From: Bacteroidota bacterium
GTDB taxonomy: Bacteria; Bacteroidota; Bacteroidia; Chitinophagales; Chitinophagaceae
NCBI GenBank assembly: GCA_023423285.1
Contig: JAFAFV010000076.1
Location: 1 to 45,331 of the forward strand
Direction of reading: 5' to 3'
Length of the DNA stretch: 45,331 nt
Of the stretch, positions 7,775-15,847 are shown one piece after another. The number at the start of each line of letters is the position of its first letter. The first letter of the stretch is position 1. A program made the translations under genes and the position numbers. The notes below the pieces were generated by a model. The model did not search any database. It was not told where the DNA came from and saw nothing but the letters and a program-made list of their open reading frames with translations.

Positions 7775-8872
7775 ATGAAGCATTATTTCAGGAGTAGGAT
7801 ATTTTGGCTATGGGCCGCGCTCATTATGATGGCGGCTGGTATTCTTGTGCTATCTCTTTTTCCGCAGGCGATTGAAAAGTATTATACTTACGGCCTTTAT
7901 CCCTTTATAGCACAAGCGCAACGACTGCTGCTGGGTTGGATCCCTTTTAGTGTGGGTGATTTGTTTTATACAACCATTGTTGTGATGCTGCTGTGGCGGA
8001 TGATCCTATTTTTTAAAAACATTCGGAGCCTGCGTTTCACCGGGCACACTGTGATGAATTTTATAAAAAAAATGGTTTTTACCGGCCTTGTGGTATTTGT
8101 GGTTTTTTATGGCTTGTGGGGACTGAATTATTCAAGAGTGGGTATTGCAGGGCAAATGGGTTTAAAGGTAGAAAAATTTGCCACGGCCGATCTGGATACG
8201 CTGGTGCATGTGCTGCATGCAAGACTGAACCATGATGCTGCCCGCTTAAAACCAGAAATGCGAGATTCTTTTCGCAGGCATAAAAACCTGTTTGAGGGAG
8301 CGGAAAAAGCCTTTTATGCAGTTGAAGAAAAATATCCGTTTTTTAAATACAGAACACATTCCATAAAACCTTCGCTATTTAGTTACCTGGGAAATTACCT
8401 CGGCTTTCAGGGCTACTACAATCCTTTTTCTGGAGAAGCGCAGGTGAACACCACTTCGCCTCAAAGCGTGGAACCATTTGTGGCCACGCACGAAATAGCA
8501 CACCAACTGGGTTACGCTAAAGAAAGCGAGGCCAATTTTGCCGGCTTCCTTGCCTGCCGCGAGCATCCATCAGTTGTTTATACATACTCGGCTTATTTCG
8601 ACATGTATCATTATGCCATCAGGGAGTTGCGCTGGAAAGACTCGGTAATTGCAGCAAATTATGACAGCACTTTGCACCCACAGGTAAAAAATGATATAGC
8701 TTATTACAGGGAGTTTTATAAGAAGTACAGGAACCCGGTAGAACCGATCATTTCCTGGTGGTATGGGTATTTTTTAAAAGTGAACAATCAACCTAAGGGC
8801 ACCGCATCATATAATGAAGTGGTAAACTGGTTGATTGCTTATTACAAAAAATATGGCAAGGATGCGATTTGA
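7775..8872 (+). CDS. DUF3810 membrane protein with HExxH metal motif
   Basis: A 365-aa protein of the DUF3810 family. Three hydrophobic helices (about residues 10-30, 50-75 and 95-118) are followed by a large C-terminal domain. Near residues 241-256 is THEIAHQLGYAKESEANF: HEIAH is an HExxH zinc site and the downstream Glu residues (E255 region) could be the third ligand, so a membrane-anchored metallopeptidase is likely although the family is uncharacterised to my knowledge. The domain probably faces the periplasm (GLNYSRVGIAGQ, YLGFQGYYNPFSGEAQVN). The phosphopantetheinyl transferase gene lies downstream on the same strand. Confidence 0.85.
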   Translation: MKHYFRSRIFWLWAALIMMAAGILVLSLFPQAIEKYYTYGLYPFIAQAQRLLLGWIPFSVGDLFYTTIVVMLLWRMILFFKNIRSLRFTGHTVMNFIKKMVFTGLVVFVVFYGLWGLNYSRVGIAGQMGLKVEKFATADLDTLVHVLHARLNHDAARLKPEMRDSFRRHKNLFEGAEKAFYAVEEKYPFFKYRTHSIKPSLFSYLGNYLGFQGYYNPFSGEAQVNTTSPQSVEPFVATHEIAHQLGYAKESEANFAGFLACREHPSVVYTYSAYFDMYHYAIRELRWKDSVIAANYDSTLHPQVKNDIAYYREFYKKYRNPVEPIISWWYGYFLKVNNQPKGTASYNEVVNWLIAYYKKYGKDAI

Positions 8873-8941
8873 TATATGGCTAACTTCTCAACTTGTCAGC
8901 CTATTGAGTTAACTTGCGCCCTTAAAACCATCAGGAGATTC

Positions 8942-9565
8942 ATGCCCCTTTTTTTAAAGAAAGATATAAACGATGACACCCGTTTAGGAATTTGGAAAAT
9001 AGAGGAAGAGGAGGATTTTTTTAAAACCTTTGTACCAAGCCACAGGGATGTAACGCATCCACACAAGCGCCTGCAACATCTTTCCGGAAGGTTTTTGCTC
9101 AAATATTTATATCCCTATTTCCCATCGCATCTCATACAGATTGCCGACACGCGCAAACCGTTTCTGGCCGATGAAACCTTTCATTTCTCTATTTCGCATT
9201 GCGGTGATTATGCGGCAGCCATCGTAAGCCGCAACTACCGCGTGGGCATTGATATTGAAATTCCCAATGAAAAGGTGCAACGCATCAGCCATAAATTTAT
9301 AAGCGAGTACGAATTAAAGGAACTTAACCCTGAAGCGTTATCAGATTTTACCCAAATATGGTCGGCTAAGGAAGCCGTTTTTAAATGGTATGGCGAGGGA
9401 GAAGTAGATTTTCGTCAGCACATACAATTGAGATGCGATGTAGAAAACCCAAACAACCTGCGGTGTTTTTTTGCAAAAACAGGTGTCCATCTTGATGTTT
9501 ACGCGTGCAAATTTCCCGGCCTTTGCCTGAGTTATGTGGTGACAGACATCTCAGCAAATGTTTAA
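8942..9565 (+). CDS. 4'-phosphopantetheinyl transferase (Sfp type)
   Basis: A 207-aa enzyme that moves the 4'-phosphopantetheine group from CoA to a serine of acyl or peptidyl carrier proteins. Signature motifs are HFSISHCGDYAAA, the Mg-binding VGIDIE, and FTQIWSAKEAVFKW (W-x-x-KEA). An ORF extends upstream to 8876, but the ATG at 8942 has an AGGAGA sequence just ahead and begins at the conserved MPLFLKKDINDDTRLG region, so it is preferred. The sequence does not show whether it serves fatty-acid or secondary-metabolite carriers. Its last 4 nt overlap the convergent DUF2130 gene. Confidence 0.9.
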   Translation: MPLFLKKDINDDTRLGIWKIEEEEDFFKTFVPSHRDVTHPHKRLQHLSGRFLLKYLYPYFPSHLIQIADTRKPFLADETFHFSISHCGDYAAAIVSRNYRVGIDIEIPNEKVQRISHKFISEYELKELNPEALSDFTQIWSAKEAVFKWYGEGEVDFRQHIQLRCDVENPNNLRCFFAKTGVHLDVYACKFPGLCLSYVVTDISANV

Positions 9566-10824
9566 TCTTCATCATTATATTCAAGTAAGTCAAGATTTAC
9601 TGATTCAAGCCCGCTGATGCCATCAATAGAGCCGCGGATGTGCGTGGCGTTGAGCAACACCTTTTCCAGTTGTTTTTCGCGTGCTTTCCACATCCTTTCC
9701 ATCGCGTCGCGCTCTTTTTGTATGGAAAGTTTCATATTCATAAATCCTTCGCGAATGGCTTTCCATTGCTCGGCAAACTCGGGGCTGGTAAGGTAACTGT
9801 ACAGCATGTTCATTTTATCGCCTTTATTTTCCTGGCTTTTAGAGGCATTGTAAACTCTTATAATGCCTTCGCGCAGCACGGTGGCCAGTGCTTTTGCTTC
9901 GGCAAAACTGCATATCCACACGCCTTCTTTTTCGCCAAAACGTTCCATGTCTTTGGGGTAGCGGCGGGTAACGAGTATGGCCACATCGGCGCCCAGGCCA
10001 CGCATATCGGTTTTTAGTTTTTCAATCCAGTCTCCGCCAAAGTTTTCGGCGCGCTTGCTTTCCCAGATGATTTTGCCGCATTCGGCGCCCAGGCTGTTGC
10101 GTACAATTTGTATGGAATCTGCGCCACGCACGCCTTTGCCTACTTCTTCAATTTTATCAAAAGGAAATGCCGCCGTTAGCATTTCTTCCAGCACCAGTTC
10201 CTGGCTTTCGCCCTGTATTTGCATAGAGCCTTGCTCGGCCTTGCGTTGCATCTCGCTGGCCAGTTTGGTGGCCTGCTCAAATTTTATTTCAAGTTCTTTT
10301 ATTTTGTTCTGGTATTCTGTTTCCTTTTGCTCTGCTTTTTGCTGCTCCAGCCTTCTGAGGTCACCGGCTATTTTTTCACGCTCCATGGCCAGCCTTTGTT
10401 GCATCACAAGTTCCAGCTCGGCCTCACGGGTTTTAAACTCCTGTTCTCTTCTTAAAAATTCAATCTCTTTCTGACGCGATGTTTTGAGTTTTTCCTCATT
10501 ATCGGCATTCGTTTGTTGCATCAGCAGCAACTTGCTTTCATAATCTTCAGAAATATTTTTTCTCAACTGCTCTTCCAGTTGTTTTTGCAGGGTTTGTCTT
10601 TCAGCATACAACTTTTGCTGCCATTCCTGTTCTTTTCTCAATGCTTCCATCTCGGCAGATTTTTTAAAAGCAGCCACTTCCTCCTCTCTTTTTTTATTGT
10701 ATTCCTGCATTTGCAAACGCAACTGGTCTTTCTGTTTTTCAATCACATTTTTCAGTTCATCCGTCAGCGCATCTTCCAGCGGAAACTCGTACTGGCAGCC
10801 GGGGCATTTTATTTTAGTTGGCAT
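9562..10824 (-). CDS. DUF2130 coiled-coil protein with putative PD-(D/E)XK nuclease fold
   Basis: A 420-aa protein with an N-terminal zinc-ribbon-like start (CPGCQYEFPLEDAL, only one CxxC seen). A long Gln/Glu/Lys-rich coiled coil covers residues about 25-205, followed by the conserved DUF2130 domain. In that domain GVRGADSIQIV and GKIIWESKRA resemble the D...ExK core of PD-(D/E)XK nucleases (compare RmuC and Mrr-like proteins); assignment to that fold is from memory of the family. A further coiled coil lies near the C-terminus. The ORF can be extended to a TTG at 10845, but the ATG at 10824 directly begins MPTKIKCPGC and fits the promoter at 10843-10874. Function is not established; DNA metabolism is a guess. 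Confidence 0.85.
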   Translation of the reverse strand: MPTKIKCPGCQYEFPLEDALTDELKNVIEKQKDQLRLQMQEYNKKREEEVAAFKKSAEMEALRKEQEWQQKLYAERQTLQKQLEEQLRKNISEDYESKLLLMQQTNADNEEKLKTSRQKEIEFLRREQEFKTREAELELVMQQRLAMEREKIAGDLRRLEQQKAEQKETEYQNKIKELEIKFEQATKLASEMQRKAEQGSMQIQGESQELVLEEMLTAAFPFDKIEEVGKGVRGADSIQIVRNSLGAECGKIIWESKRAENFGGDWIEKLKTDMRGLGADVAILVTRRYPKDMERFGEKEGVWICSFAEAKALATVLREGIIRVYNASKSQENKGDKMNMLYSYLTSPEFAEQWKAIREGFMNMKLSIQKERDAMERMWKAREKQLEKVLLNATHIRGSIDGISGLESVNLDLLEYNDED

Positions 10825-10830
10825 ATCTTG

Positions 10831-10838
10831 TATGTTTG
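10831..10838 (+). promoter_or_regulatory. -7 box (TATGTTTG) of the HAD gene
   Basis: TATGTTTG matches TAnnTTTG and is 27 nt before the HAD ATG. The expected -33 position holds TTTT (10807-10810, 20 nt upstream) rather than TTTG. It faces the DUF2130 -7 box, with only four bases (TAGC) between them. Confidence 0.5.
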
Positions 10839-10842
10839 TAGC

Positions 10843-10874
10843 CAAACGTACATAAAATTCTGGTTATGATCAAA
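10843..10874 (-). promoter_or_regulatory. promoter of the DUF2130 gene (TTTG-N20-TACGTTTG)
   Basis: On the minus strand TTTG (plus-strand CAAA, 10871-10874) and TACGTTTG (plus-strand CAAACGTA, 10843-10850) are separated by exactly 20 nt, a full match to the Bacteroidota housekeeping promoter. The -33 box lies inside codons 2-3 of the divergent HAD gene. Transcription would begin about 10838, giving a leader of about 14 nt to the ATG at 10824. Confidence 0.75.
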
Positions 10875-11525
10875 GCGGTAATTTTTGATATGGATGGGGT
10901 GTTGATTGACAGTGAACCCCTGCATTTTGACGTGATTGAAACGGTGCTGAAAAAACATGGTATTGCAATACCGGAGGATTATCTGAACAAATACGTTGGC
11001 GATACCAACGAAAGAGTGTGGAAGGAGATCACGAAAGATTTTTCACTTATAGAAAGTATTGATTTTTATATTGAACAGCAACTGGAAAGCACCATTGAAT
11101 GCCTTTGGAGAGATGCCTACGAGCCGATAGATGGCGTGGTGGAACTGCTGCAGGAATTGAAGGATGCAGGTTACAGTTTAGGCGTGGCTTCTTCATCGCC
11201 ACCGGTGGTAATTGAAAACATTTTAGACAGAATTGGTATTGCGCATTATTTTGATAAATGGGTATCGGGCAACCAGGTGCCCGAAAGCAAACCTGCGCCG
11301 TATATTTACCTGCATTCGGCCGAAATGCTGGGCTTTGAGCCTGGAGATTGCCTGGCCATTGAAGATTCTTTTTACGGCGTAACGGCAGCAAAAGCAGCTG
11401 GGCTGAAGTGCATTGGCTACAAATCTCCACATGCCCTTGACCAGGATCTGTCTGCCGCCGATGTGATCGTGAGCAGGATGGCACAGATAACAACCGAACT
11501 TATTAAGGGATTGGAAGTAATGTAA
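10866..11525 (+). CDS. HAD-superfamily hydrolase (beta-phosphoglucomutase-like)
   Basis: A 219-aa haloacid-dehalogenase phosphatase or phosphomutase. Motif I is FDMDGVLIDSE at residues 7-17, with the nucleophile Asp8 and the general-acid Asp10. Motif II is VASSSPP (about 102-108), the motif III Lys is in ESKPAPYIY, and motif IV is AIEDSFYGVTAAKAAG. An alpha-helical cap lies between motifs I and II (residues about 18-90). This subgroup includes beta-phosphoglucomutases and small sugar-phosphate phosphatases; the substrate is not determined. It diverges from the DUF2130 gene with overlapping promoters and converges on the DUF1801 gene. Confidence 0.9.
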   Translation: MIKAVIFDMDGVLIDSEPLHFDVIETVLKKHGIAIPEDYLNKYVGDTNERVWKEITKDFSLIESIDFYIEQQLESTIECLWRDAYEPIDGVVELLQELKDAGYSLGVASSSPPVVIENILDRIGIAHYFDKWVSGNQVPESKPAPYIYLHSAEMLGFEPGDCLAIEDSFYGVTAAKAAGLKCIGYKSPHALDQDLSAADVIVSRMAQITTELIKGLEVM

Positions 11526-11554
11526 TGGAACTTATTTAAAGCAATGGCCCGGCT

Positions 11555-11965
11555 TTATTTTTCAATTAGGCTAAGCCATTCTTTAATCGTGGCGCGCAGT
11601 TTTGATTCTTTTTGCTGAATATCTTCCAGGTCTTTAAAATAGATCATCCGCCTGCTGTCTGCATAGTCTCCTTCTAAAATGTCTACATTCGTTTTAATGT
11701 TCATACCTGTAGGCATTACGCACATGATCTTGTCTTTACGCAAATTCATTACAAGTATGTCGCGCTTGTATTCTTTTGGGTCAAAGGCTTTTATTTCGCC
11801 TGAGTAATAAAATGCCGGTGAGTTCCACTTAATGTGTTCGGCAATTTCGTTGTCAATGGAAAGCATCACCTGCCGTAGGTACTGTATGACCGGCTGAATG
11901 TGTGGGGGTAGTTTTGCGATGTGCTGGTCAACCTGTTCCCTGTCTGTAAATTTTGTTTTTGCCAT
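11555..11965 (-). CDS. DUF1801 (YdhG-like) protein
   Basis: A 136-aa cytoplasmic protein of the DUF1801/YdhG type. Features are an N-terminal helical part (LPPHIQPVIQYLRQVMLSIDNEIAEHIKWNSPAFYY, which contains the family E-x-I-K-W-x-x-P-x-F core), a beta-rich middle (DILVMNLRKDKIMCVMPTG) and a C-terminal helix. The domain is of SufE/YdhG-like architecture with unknown biochemical role. The gene is monocistronic and converges on the HAD gene. Confidence 0.82.
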   Translation of the reverse strand: MAKTKFTDREQVDQHIAKLPPHIQPVIQYLRQVMLSIDNEIAEHIKWNSPAFYYSGEIKAFDPKEYKRDILVMNLRKDKIMCVMPTGMNIKTNVDILEGDYADSRRMIYFKDLEDIQQKESKLRATIKEWLSLIEK

Positions 11966-12033
11966 AATGATCTATTTGGTAAAACAGCCTTATAATGTCG
12001 GGCTTTTTAAACTTCAGGCAGTCCATATCGGCT

Positions 12034-13368
12034 TCAGTATTTTCCAATCACTCCCGTATAATTTTGCGGCGTAATCTGTCTCAGTTCATTCTTAATGGCT
12101 GCAGGTACTTTCAATCCATTGATGAACGCGCGGATGGATTCTTTTGTTATGCCATCTTTGCCCCGGGTCAGTTCTTTTAAAGCTTCGTACGGGTTGGGAT
12201 ATTTTTCTCTGCGTAATATGGTTTGAATGGCTTCAGCCACCACGGCCCAGTTTTTTTCAAGGTCTTCGTTCAGTTTGGCATTGTTCAGTACCAGTTTGCC
12301 CAGGCCTTTCTCAATACTTTTAATAGCAATCAGCGTGTGCGCAATGGGCACGCCAATATTCCTAAGCACGGTGCTATCGGTAAGATCCCGCTGCAGGCGG
12401 CTAATGGGTAGTTTGGCTGAAAGGTGCTCTAGCAAAGCATTTGCAACACCCAGGTTGCCTTCGGCATTTTCAAAATCAATCGGGTTTACTTTATGTGGCA
12501 TGGCAGATGATCCTACCTCGCCGGCTTTGGTCTTCTGTTTGAAATAATCCACGCTGATGTACGTCCAGATGTCGCGGCACAGATCAATTAAAATGGTATT
12601 GAGGCGTTTGATGCAGTCAAAATGCGCTGCAAGATTGTCGTAGTGCTCAATTTGTGTAGTAAACTGCATTCTTTGCAGACCTAAGATATCTTCTACAAAA
12701 TAATTCCCAAACCGGATCCAGTCTGTTTTAGGGTACGCCACATGATGCGCATTGAAATTGCCGGTAGCTCCGCCAAACTTTGCTGCATAAGGAATGTAGG
12801 AGAACAGATTCACCTGGCTTTCCAGTCTTTCCACAAAAACCATAAACTCTTTGCCAAGGCTTGTGGGCGATGCGGGCTGCCCGTGCGTGCGTGCCAGCAT
12901 GGGTACCTCCTTCCAGTCTTTTGCAAGCTGATACAATGATTGCAGTAGGTTTAAATAGGCCGGTAAAAGTTCATGTTCCATGCTGTGTTTCCAAAGCAGG
13001 GGCACAGCAGTATTGTTTACGTCCTGCGATGTTAATCCAAAATGCACCCACTCTTTAGCTTCGGCGGCATCTGTTTTATCAAGTTCTTGTTTTAAAAAGT
13101 ATTCAACCGCCTTTACATCGTGGTTGGTGGTTCTTTCTATTTCTTTAATCGCTTCAGCATCAGCTACGCTAAAGTTTTCCAGCAACAGCCGCAGGTGTTT
13201 TCTTGCAGATGCAGACAGTTTCAGAAACTTTCTGTCAGTAAGCAGGAAAAGATATTCTACTTCAATGATTACGCGGTATTTGATCAATGCATACTCACTG
13301 TAATATTCCTGTAATTGCTGCACTTGTTTTGCGTAGCGGCCGTCAATGGGCGAAATAGCTGTTAACAT
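12034..13368 (-). CDS. purB: adenylosuccinate lyase
   Basis: A 444-aa cytoplasmic enzyme that catalyses two steps of purine synthesis: SAICAR to AICAR plus fumarate, and adenylosuccinate to AMP plus fumarate. The fumarase/aspartase superfamily signature is intact: GSSAMPHKVNPIDFENAEG near residues 280-298, the flexible catalytic-Ser loop. The N-terminal LTAISPIDGRYAKQVQQL and the THGQPASPTSLGKE segment identify the PurB type, with the catalytic His in THGQ. Length fits the ~450-aa E. coli-like subgroup. The gene is alone and diverges from mqnA with 79 nt between. Confidence 0.96.
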   Translation of the reverse strand: MLTAISPIDGRYAKQVQQLQEYYSEYALIKYRVIIEVEYLFLLTDRKFLKLSASARKHLRLLLENFSVADAEAIKEIERTTNHDVKAVEYFLKQELDKTDAAEAKEWVHFGLTSQDVNNTAVPLLWKHSMEHELLPAYLNLLQSLYQLAKDWKEVPMLARTHGQPASPTSLGKEFMVFVERLESQVNLFSYIPYAAKFGGATGNFNAHHVAYPKTDWIRFGNYFVEDILGLQRMQFTTQIEHYDNLAAHFDCIKRLNTILIDLCRDIWTYISVDYFKQKTKAGEVGSSAMPHKVNPIDFENAEGNLGVANALLEHLSAKLPISRLQRDLTDSTVLRNIGVPIAHTLIAIKSIEKGLGKLVLNNAKLNEDLEKNWAVVAEAIQTILRREKYPNPYEALKELTRGKDGITKESIRAFINGLKVPAAIKNELRQITPQNYTGVIGKY

Positions 13369-13417
13369 TTCTTATTAATTGCTTTTTGTAAAATATGATC
13401 CTGCCATTTTAAATGGC

Positions 13418-13425
13418 TAACTTTG
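13418..13425 (+). promoter_or_regulatory. -7 box (TAACTTTG) of mqnA
   Basis: TAACTTTG matches TAnnTTTG 22 nt upstream of the GTG start. A TTTG at 13385-13388 is 29 nt away, too far for the normal spacing, so only the -7 element is supported. Confidence 0.45.
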
Positions 13426-13447
13426 CCGCGCAAAAATAAGACTAAGC

Positions 13448-14185
13448 GTGGAAAGAAAGATAAGAGTAGGCATCATCAATTACCTCAATACACGTCCATT
13501 ATTGTATGGGCTTAAAATGCCTCCTATTAAAGACAGGATTAAGCTGGTGGAAGATTACCCTGCCATACTTGCAGAAAGACTTAAAGATGGAGATATTGAC
13601 GTCGGGCTGGTACCAGTAGCCATCGTTAAACAATTGCCGGAATATTATATAAACGGAAAGTTTTGCATTGGCGCAGTTGGTAATGTGGCTTCGGTATGCC
13701 TTTTTAGTGATGTGCCCCTGAAGGAGATCAAAAAAATATATCTGGATTATCAAAGTCGCTCATCTGTGCGTTTGCTGCAATGGCTAGTAAAGAACTACTG
13801 GAAAACTGACGCTGAATTAATACATGCTGAAGATGAGTCTTACATTGATCTGATAAAGGGTGATGTGGCAGGACTGGTAATTGGTGACAGGGCATTGCAA
13901 CAACGTGGAAGAACAAAATACATTTACGACCTGGCAGGCGAGTGGAAAGCCGCCACTGGTTTACCGTTTGTATTTGCGGCATGGGTAAGTATAAAACCAT
14001 TGCCGCAAGATTTTATAGAAACCTTTGATAAAGCCAACGAATATGGCCTGTTTCATCTTGATGAAGTGATCGAGCAATGCCCCAAAAATGTGTATGATCT
14101 TAAAACTTATTACGCACGGGATTTGAGTTACCAGCTGGATGATGCAAAAAGAAAAGGCCTTGACTTATTTTTAAGCAGTTTTTAA
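13448..14185 (+). CDS. mqnA: chorismate dehydratase MqnA (futalosine pathway)
   Basis: A 245-aa cytoplasmic enzyme that dehydrates chorismate to 3-enolpyruvylbenzoate, the first step of the futalosine route to menaquinone. RVGIINYLNTRPLLYGL at residues 5-21 is the MqnA start signature, followed by the periplasmic-binding-protein-like fold (DVGLVPVAIVKQLP, VCLFSDVPLKEIKKIYLD, SRSSVRLLQWLVKNYW). The start is a GTG: no ATG exists between it and an in-frame upstream TAA, and the conserved IINYLNTRPL begins eight residues later. The gene precedes the phosphosulfolactate synthase-aroE pair by 114 nt; aroE supplies the shikimate pathway that makes chorismate. Confidence 0.95.
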   Translation: MERKIRVGIINYLNTRPLLYGLKMPPIKDRIKLVEDYPAILAERLKDGDIDVGLVPVAIVKQLPEYYINGKFCIGAVGNVASVCLFSDVPLKEIKKIYLDYQSRSSVRLLQWLVKNYWKTDAELIHAEDESYIDLIKGDVAGLVIGDRALQQRGRTKYIYDLAGEWKAATGLPFVFAAWVSIKPLPQDFIETFDKANEYGLFHLDEVIEQCPKNVYDLKTYYARDLSYQLDDAKRKGLDLFLSSF

Positions 14186-14268
14186 TTAATTAATATTTCC
14201 GATTGTAAGAGTCATTTGGAGCGCGGACTTTCATTCTAAACAATTTCCCGCTAAAAAACTAAAATTGC

Positions 14269-14276
14269 TACATTTG
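14269..14276 (+). promoter_or_regulatory. -7 box (TACATTTG) of the phosphosulfolactate synthase-aroE pair
   Basis: TACATTTG matches TAnnTTTG and is 23 nt upstream of the ATG at 14300. The region 20 nt upstream has TTTC, a weak -33 match. It supports a promoter separate from mqnA. Confidence 0.5.
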
Positions 14277-14299
14277 TTGCCTGAATAATTATTAAGTGC

Positions 14300-15073
14300 A
14301 TGAGCTTTAAACTATCCCAACTACCAGAACGAAATCAACAACCCCGCGAGTCTGGCATTACAATGGTAATGGATAAGGGCCTAAGCCTTGAAGAAGCAAA
14401 AAATTTTATGAGCGCTGCAGCGCCGCATGTAGACCTGGTGAAATTAGGATTTGGAACAGCCGTGGTTACGCCCAACCTGAGAGAAAAAATTGAAGTGTAT
14501 AAGTCGTACGGGATGGCAGTATATTTTGGCGGCACTTTATTTGAAGCCTACCTGATACGCAATCAGATTGATGACTACGTGGCTGTTTTAAAAGATTTTG
14601 GAATTGATTATATTGAAGTAAGCGATGGCTCCATCACTATTCCTCATGCTGAAAAATGTGGGTATATTGAAAAAATGACGAAACATGGGGTAGTGCTGAG
14701 CGAGGTGGGAAGCAAAGACGCCACGCACATCATTCCGCCTTATAAGTGGATTGAACTGATGAAGGCAGAATTGGAAGCAGGATCAACCTATGTAATTGCA
14801 GAAGCGCGGGAAGCGGGCAACGTGGGCATTTACCGCGGAACGGGCGAGGTAAGAGAAGGCCTGGTGCAGGAAATCTTAACGCAAATTCCTGAAAAGAAAA
14901 TTATTTGGGAAGCGCCGCAAAAAGCGCAGCAACTATACTTTTTAGAACTCATAGGCTGTAATGTGAACCTGGGTAATATACCACCCAACGAAGTGATTGC
15001 TCTGGAGGCCATGCGCATCGGCCTGCGCGGCGATACATTTACCTTATACCTGGATAAAAAGAACGTGAACTGA
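14300..15073 (+). CDS. phosphosulfolactate synthase (ComA-like)
   Basis: A 257-aa TIM-barrel enzyme of the ComA family, which adds sulfite to phosphoenolpyruvate to give (2R)-phospho-3-sulfolactate. Family features are GITMVMDKGLSL, PHVDLVKLGFGTAVV, VYFGGTLFEAY, DYIEVSDGSITIP, SKWIELMKAELEAG-like KWIELMKAELEAGSTYVIAEARE and WEAPQKAQQLYFLELIG. In methanogens this starts coenzyme M synthesis; in Bacteroidota a link to sulfonolipids or sulfolactate is possible but not shown here, since no comB, comC or cysteate acyltransferase is in the window. It is coupled to aroE: its TGA and the aroE ATG share one base (TGATG). Confidence 0.9.
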   Translation: MSFKLSQLPERNQQPRESGITMVMDKGLSLEEAKNFMSAAAPHVDLVKLGFGTAVVTPNLREKIEVYKSYGMAVYFGGTLFEAYLIRNQIDDYVAVLKDFGIDYIEVSDGSITIPHAEKCGYIEKMTKHGVVLSEVGSKDATHIIPPYKWIELMKAELEAGSTYVIAEAREAGNVGIYRGTGEVREGLVQEILTQIPEKKIIWEAPQKAQQLYFLELIGCNVNLGNIPPNEVIALEAMRIGLRGDTFTLYLDKKNVN

Positions 15074-15801
15074 TGCGGCTTTTTGGATTAATCGGATACC
15101 CCCTTTCACAATCTTTCAGCAAAAAATATTTTACTGAAAAGTTTTTAAATGAAGGTATTGCTGATGCAACCTATGAACTTTTTGAGCTGGAGAATATTCA
15201 ACAGTTTCCATCCTTATTACAAAAACATTCACTAAGCGGTATTAATGTTACTATTCCATATAAGCAGGATGTAATGGCTTACCTGGATGAACTGGATGAA
15301 GAAGCGCAAGCCATCGGCGCGGTAAACTGCATAAAGGTTGAAAACGGCAAACTAAAAGGTTTTAATACGGATGCGCCTGCTTTTGAACGATCGCTTAAAA
15401 TGCTCTTACAACCTTTTCACAATAAAGCACTGGTGCTGGGCACAGGTGGCGCGGCCAAAGCGGTGATTCATGTGCTGAAAAAATTGCAGATAGAATGTGT
15501 AAGCGTTTCGCGTACAAAAAATCAGGGTCTTTTAACTTATGATGAGCTTACACGTGAAGTAATGCAGGATCATTTGCTGGTGATCAACTGTTCGCCCCTT
15601 GGCAGTTATCCTAAAGTAGATACGGCACCCCAAATTCCTTACCAACAGCTCACGAAGAAGCACTATTTGTACGATCTGGTTTATAACCCGCCGCTTACTT
15701 TGTTTTTGCAAAACGGGCAGGAGCGTGGTGCGGCCATTAAAAACGGTTACGATATGCTGGTAGGGCAGGCCGAATTGGGCTGGAAGATTTGGAACTCATA
15801 A
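15073..15801 (+). CDS. aroE: shikimate dehydrogenase
   Basis: A 242-aa NADP(H)-dependent enzyme reducing 3-dehydroshikimate to shikimate. GLIGYPLSQSFSKKYF at residues 4-19 carries the shikimate-binding SxS motif. SGINVTIPYKQDVM contains the catalytic Lys, and GAVNCIKVENGKLKGFNTDAPAF the N...D substrate contacts. VLGTGGAAKAV is the dinucleotide-binding loop, and DLVYNPPLTLFL and NGYDMLVGQAELGWKIW complete the family pattern. It is somewhat shorter than the typical ~270 aa, as is usual in this phylum. It overlaps the upstream gene by one base, so translation is coupled. Confidence 0.95.
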   Translation: MRLFGLIGYPLSQSFSKKYFTEKFLNEGIADATYELFELENIQQFPSLLQKHSLSGINVTIPYKQDVMAYLDELDEEAQAIGAVNCIKVENGKLKGFNTDAPAFERSLKMLLQPFHNKALVLGTGGAAKAVIHVLKKLQIECVSVSRTKNQGLLTYDELTREVMQDHLLVINCSPLGSYPKVDTAPQIPYQQLTKKHYLYDLVYNPPLTLFLQNGQERGAAIKNGYDMLVGQAELGWKIWNS

Positions 15802-15847
15802 GTTGAGTAGATTGCATCGTAAACAGTACTAAGCGGTAAAATACAAG

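Noticed and set aside
9977..10474. 165-aa frame opposite the DUF2130 gene
   Set aside because: Shadow of a coiled-coil gene on the other strand: Ser/Cys/Leu-rich low-complexity translation without start context.
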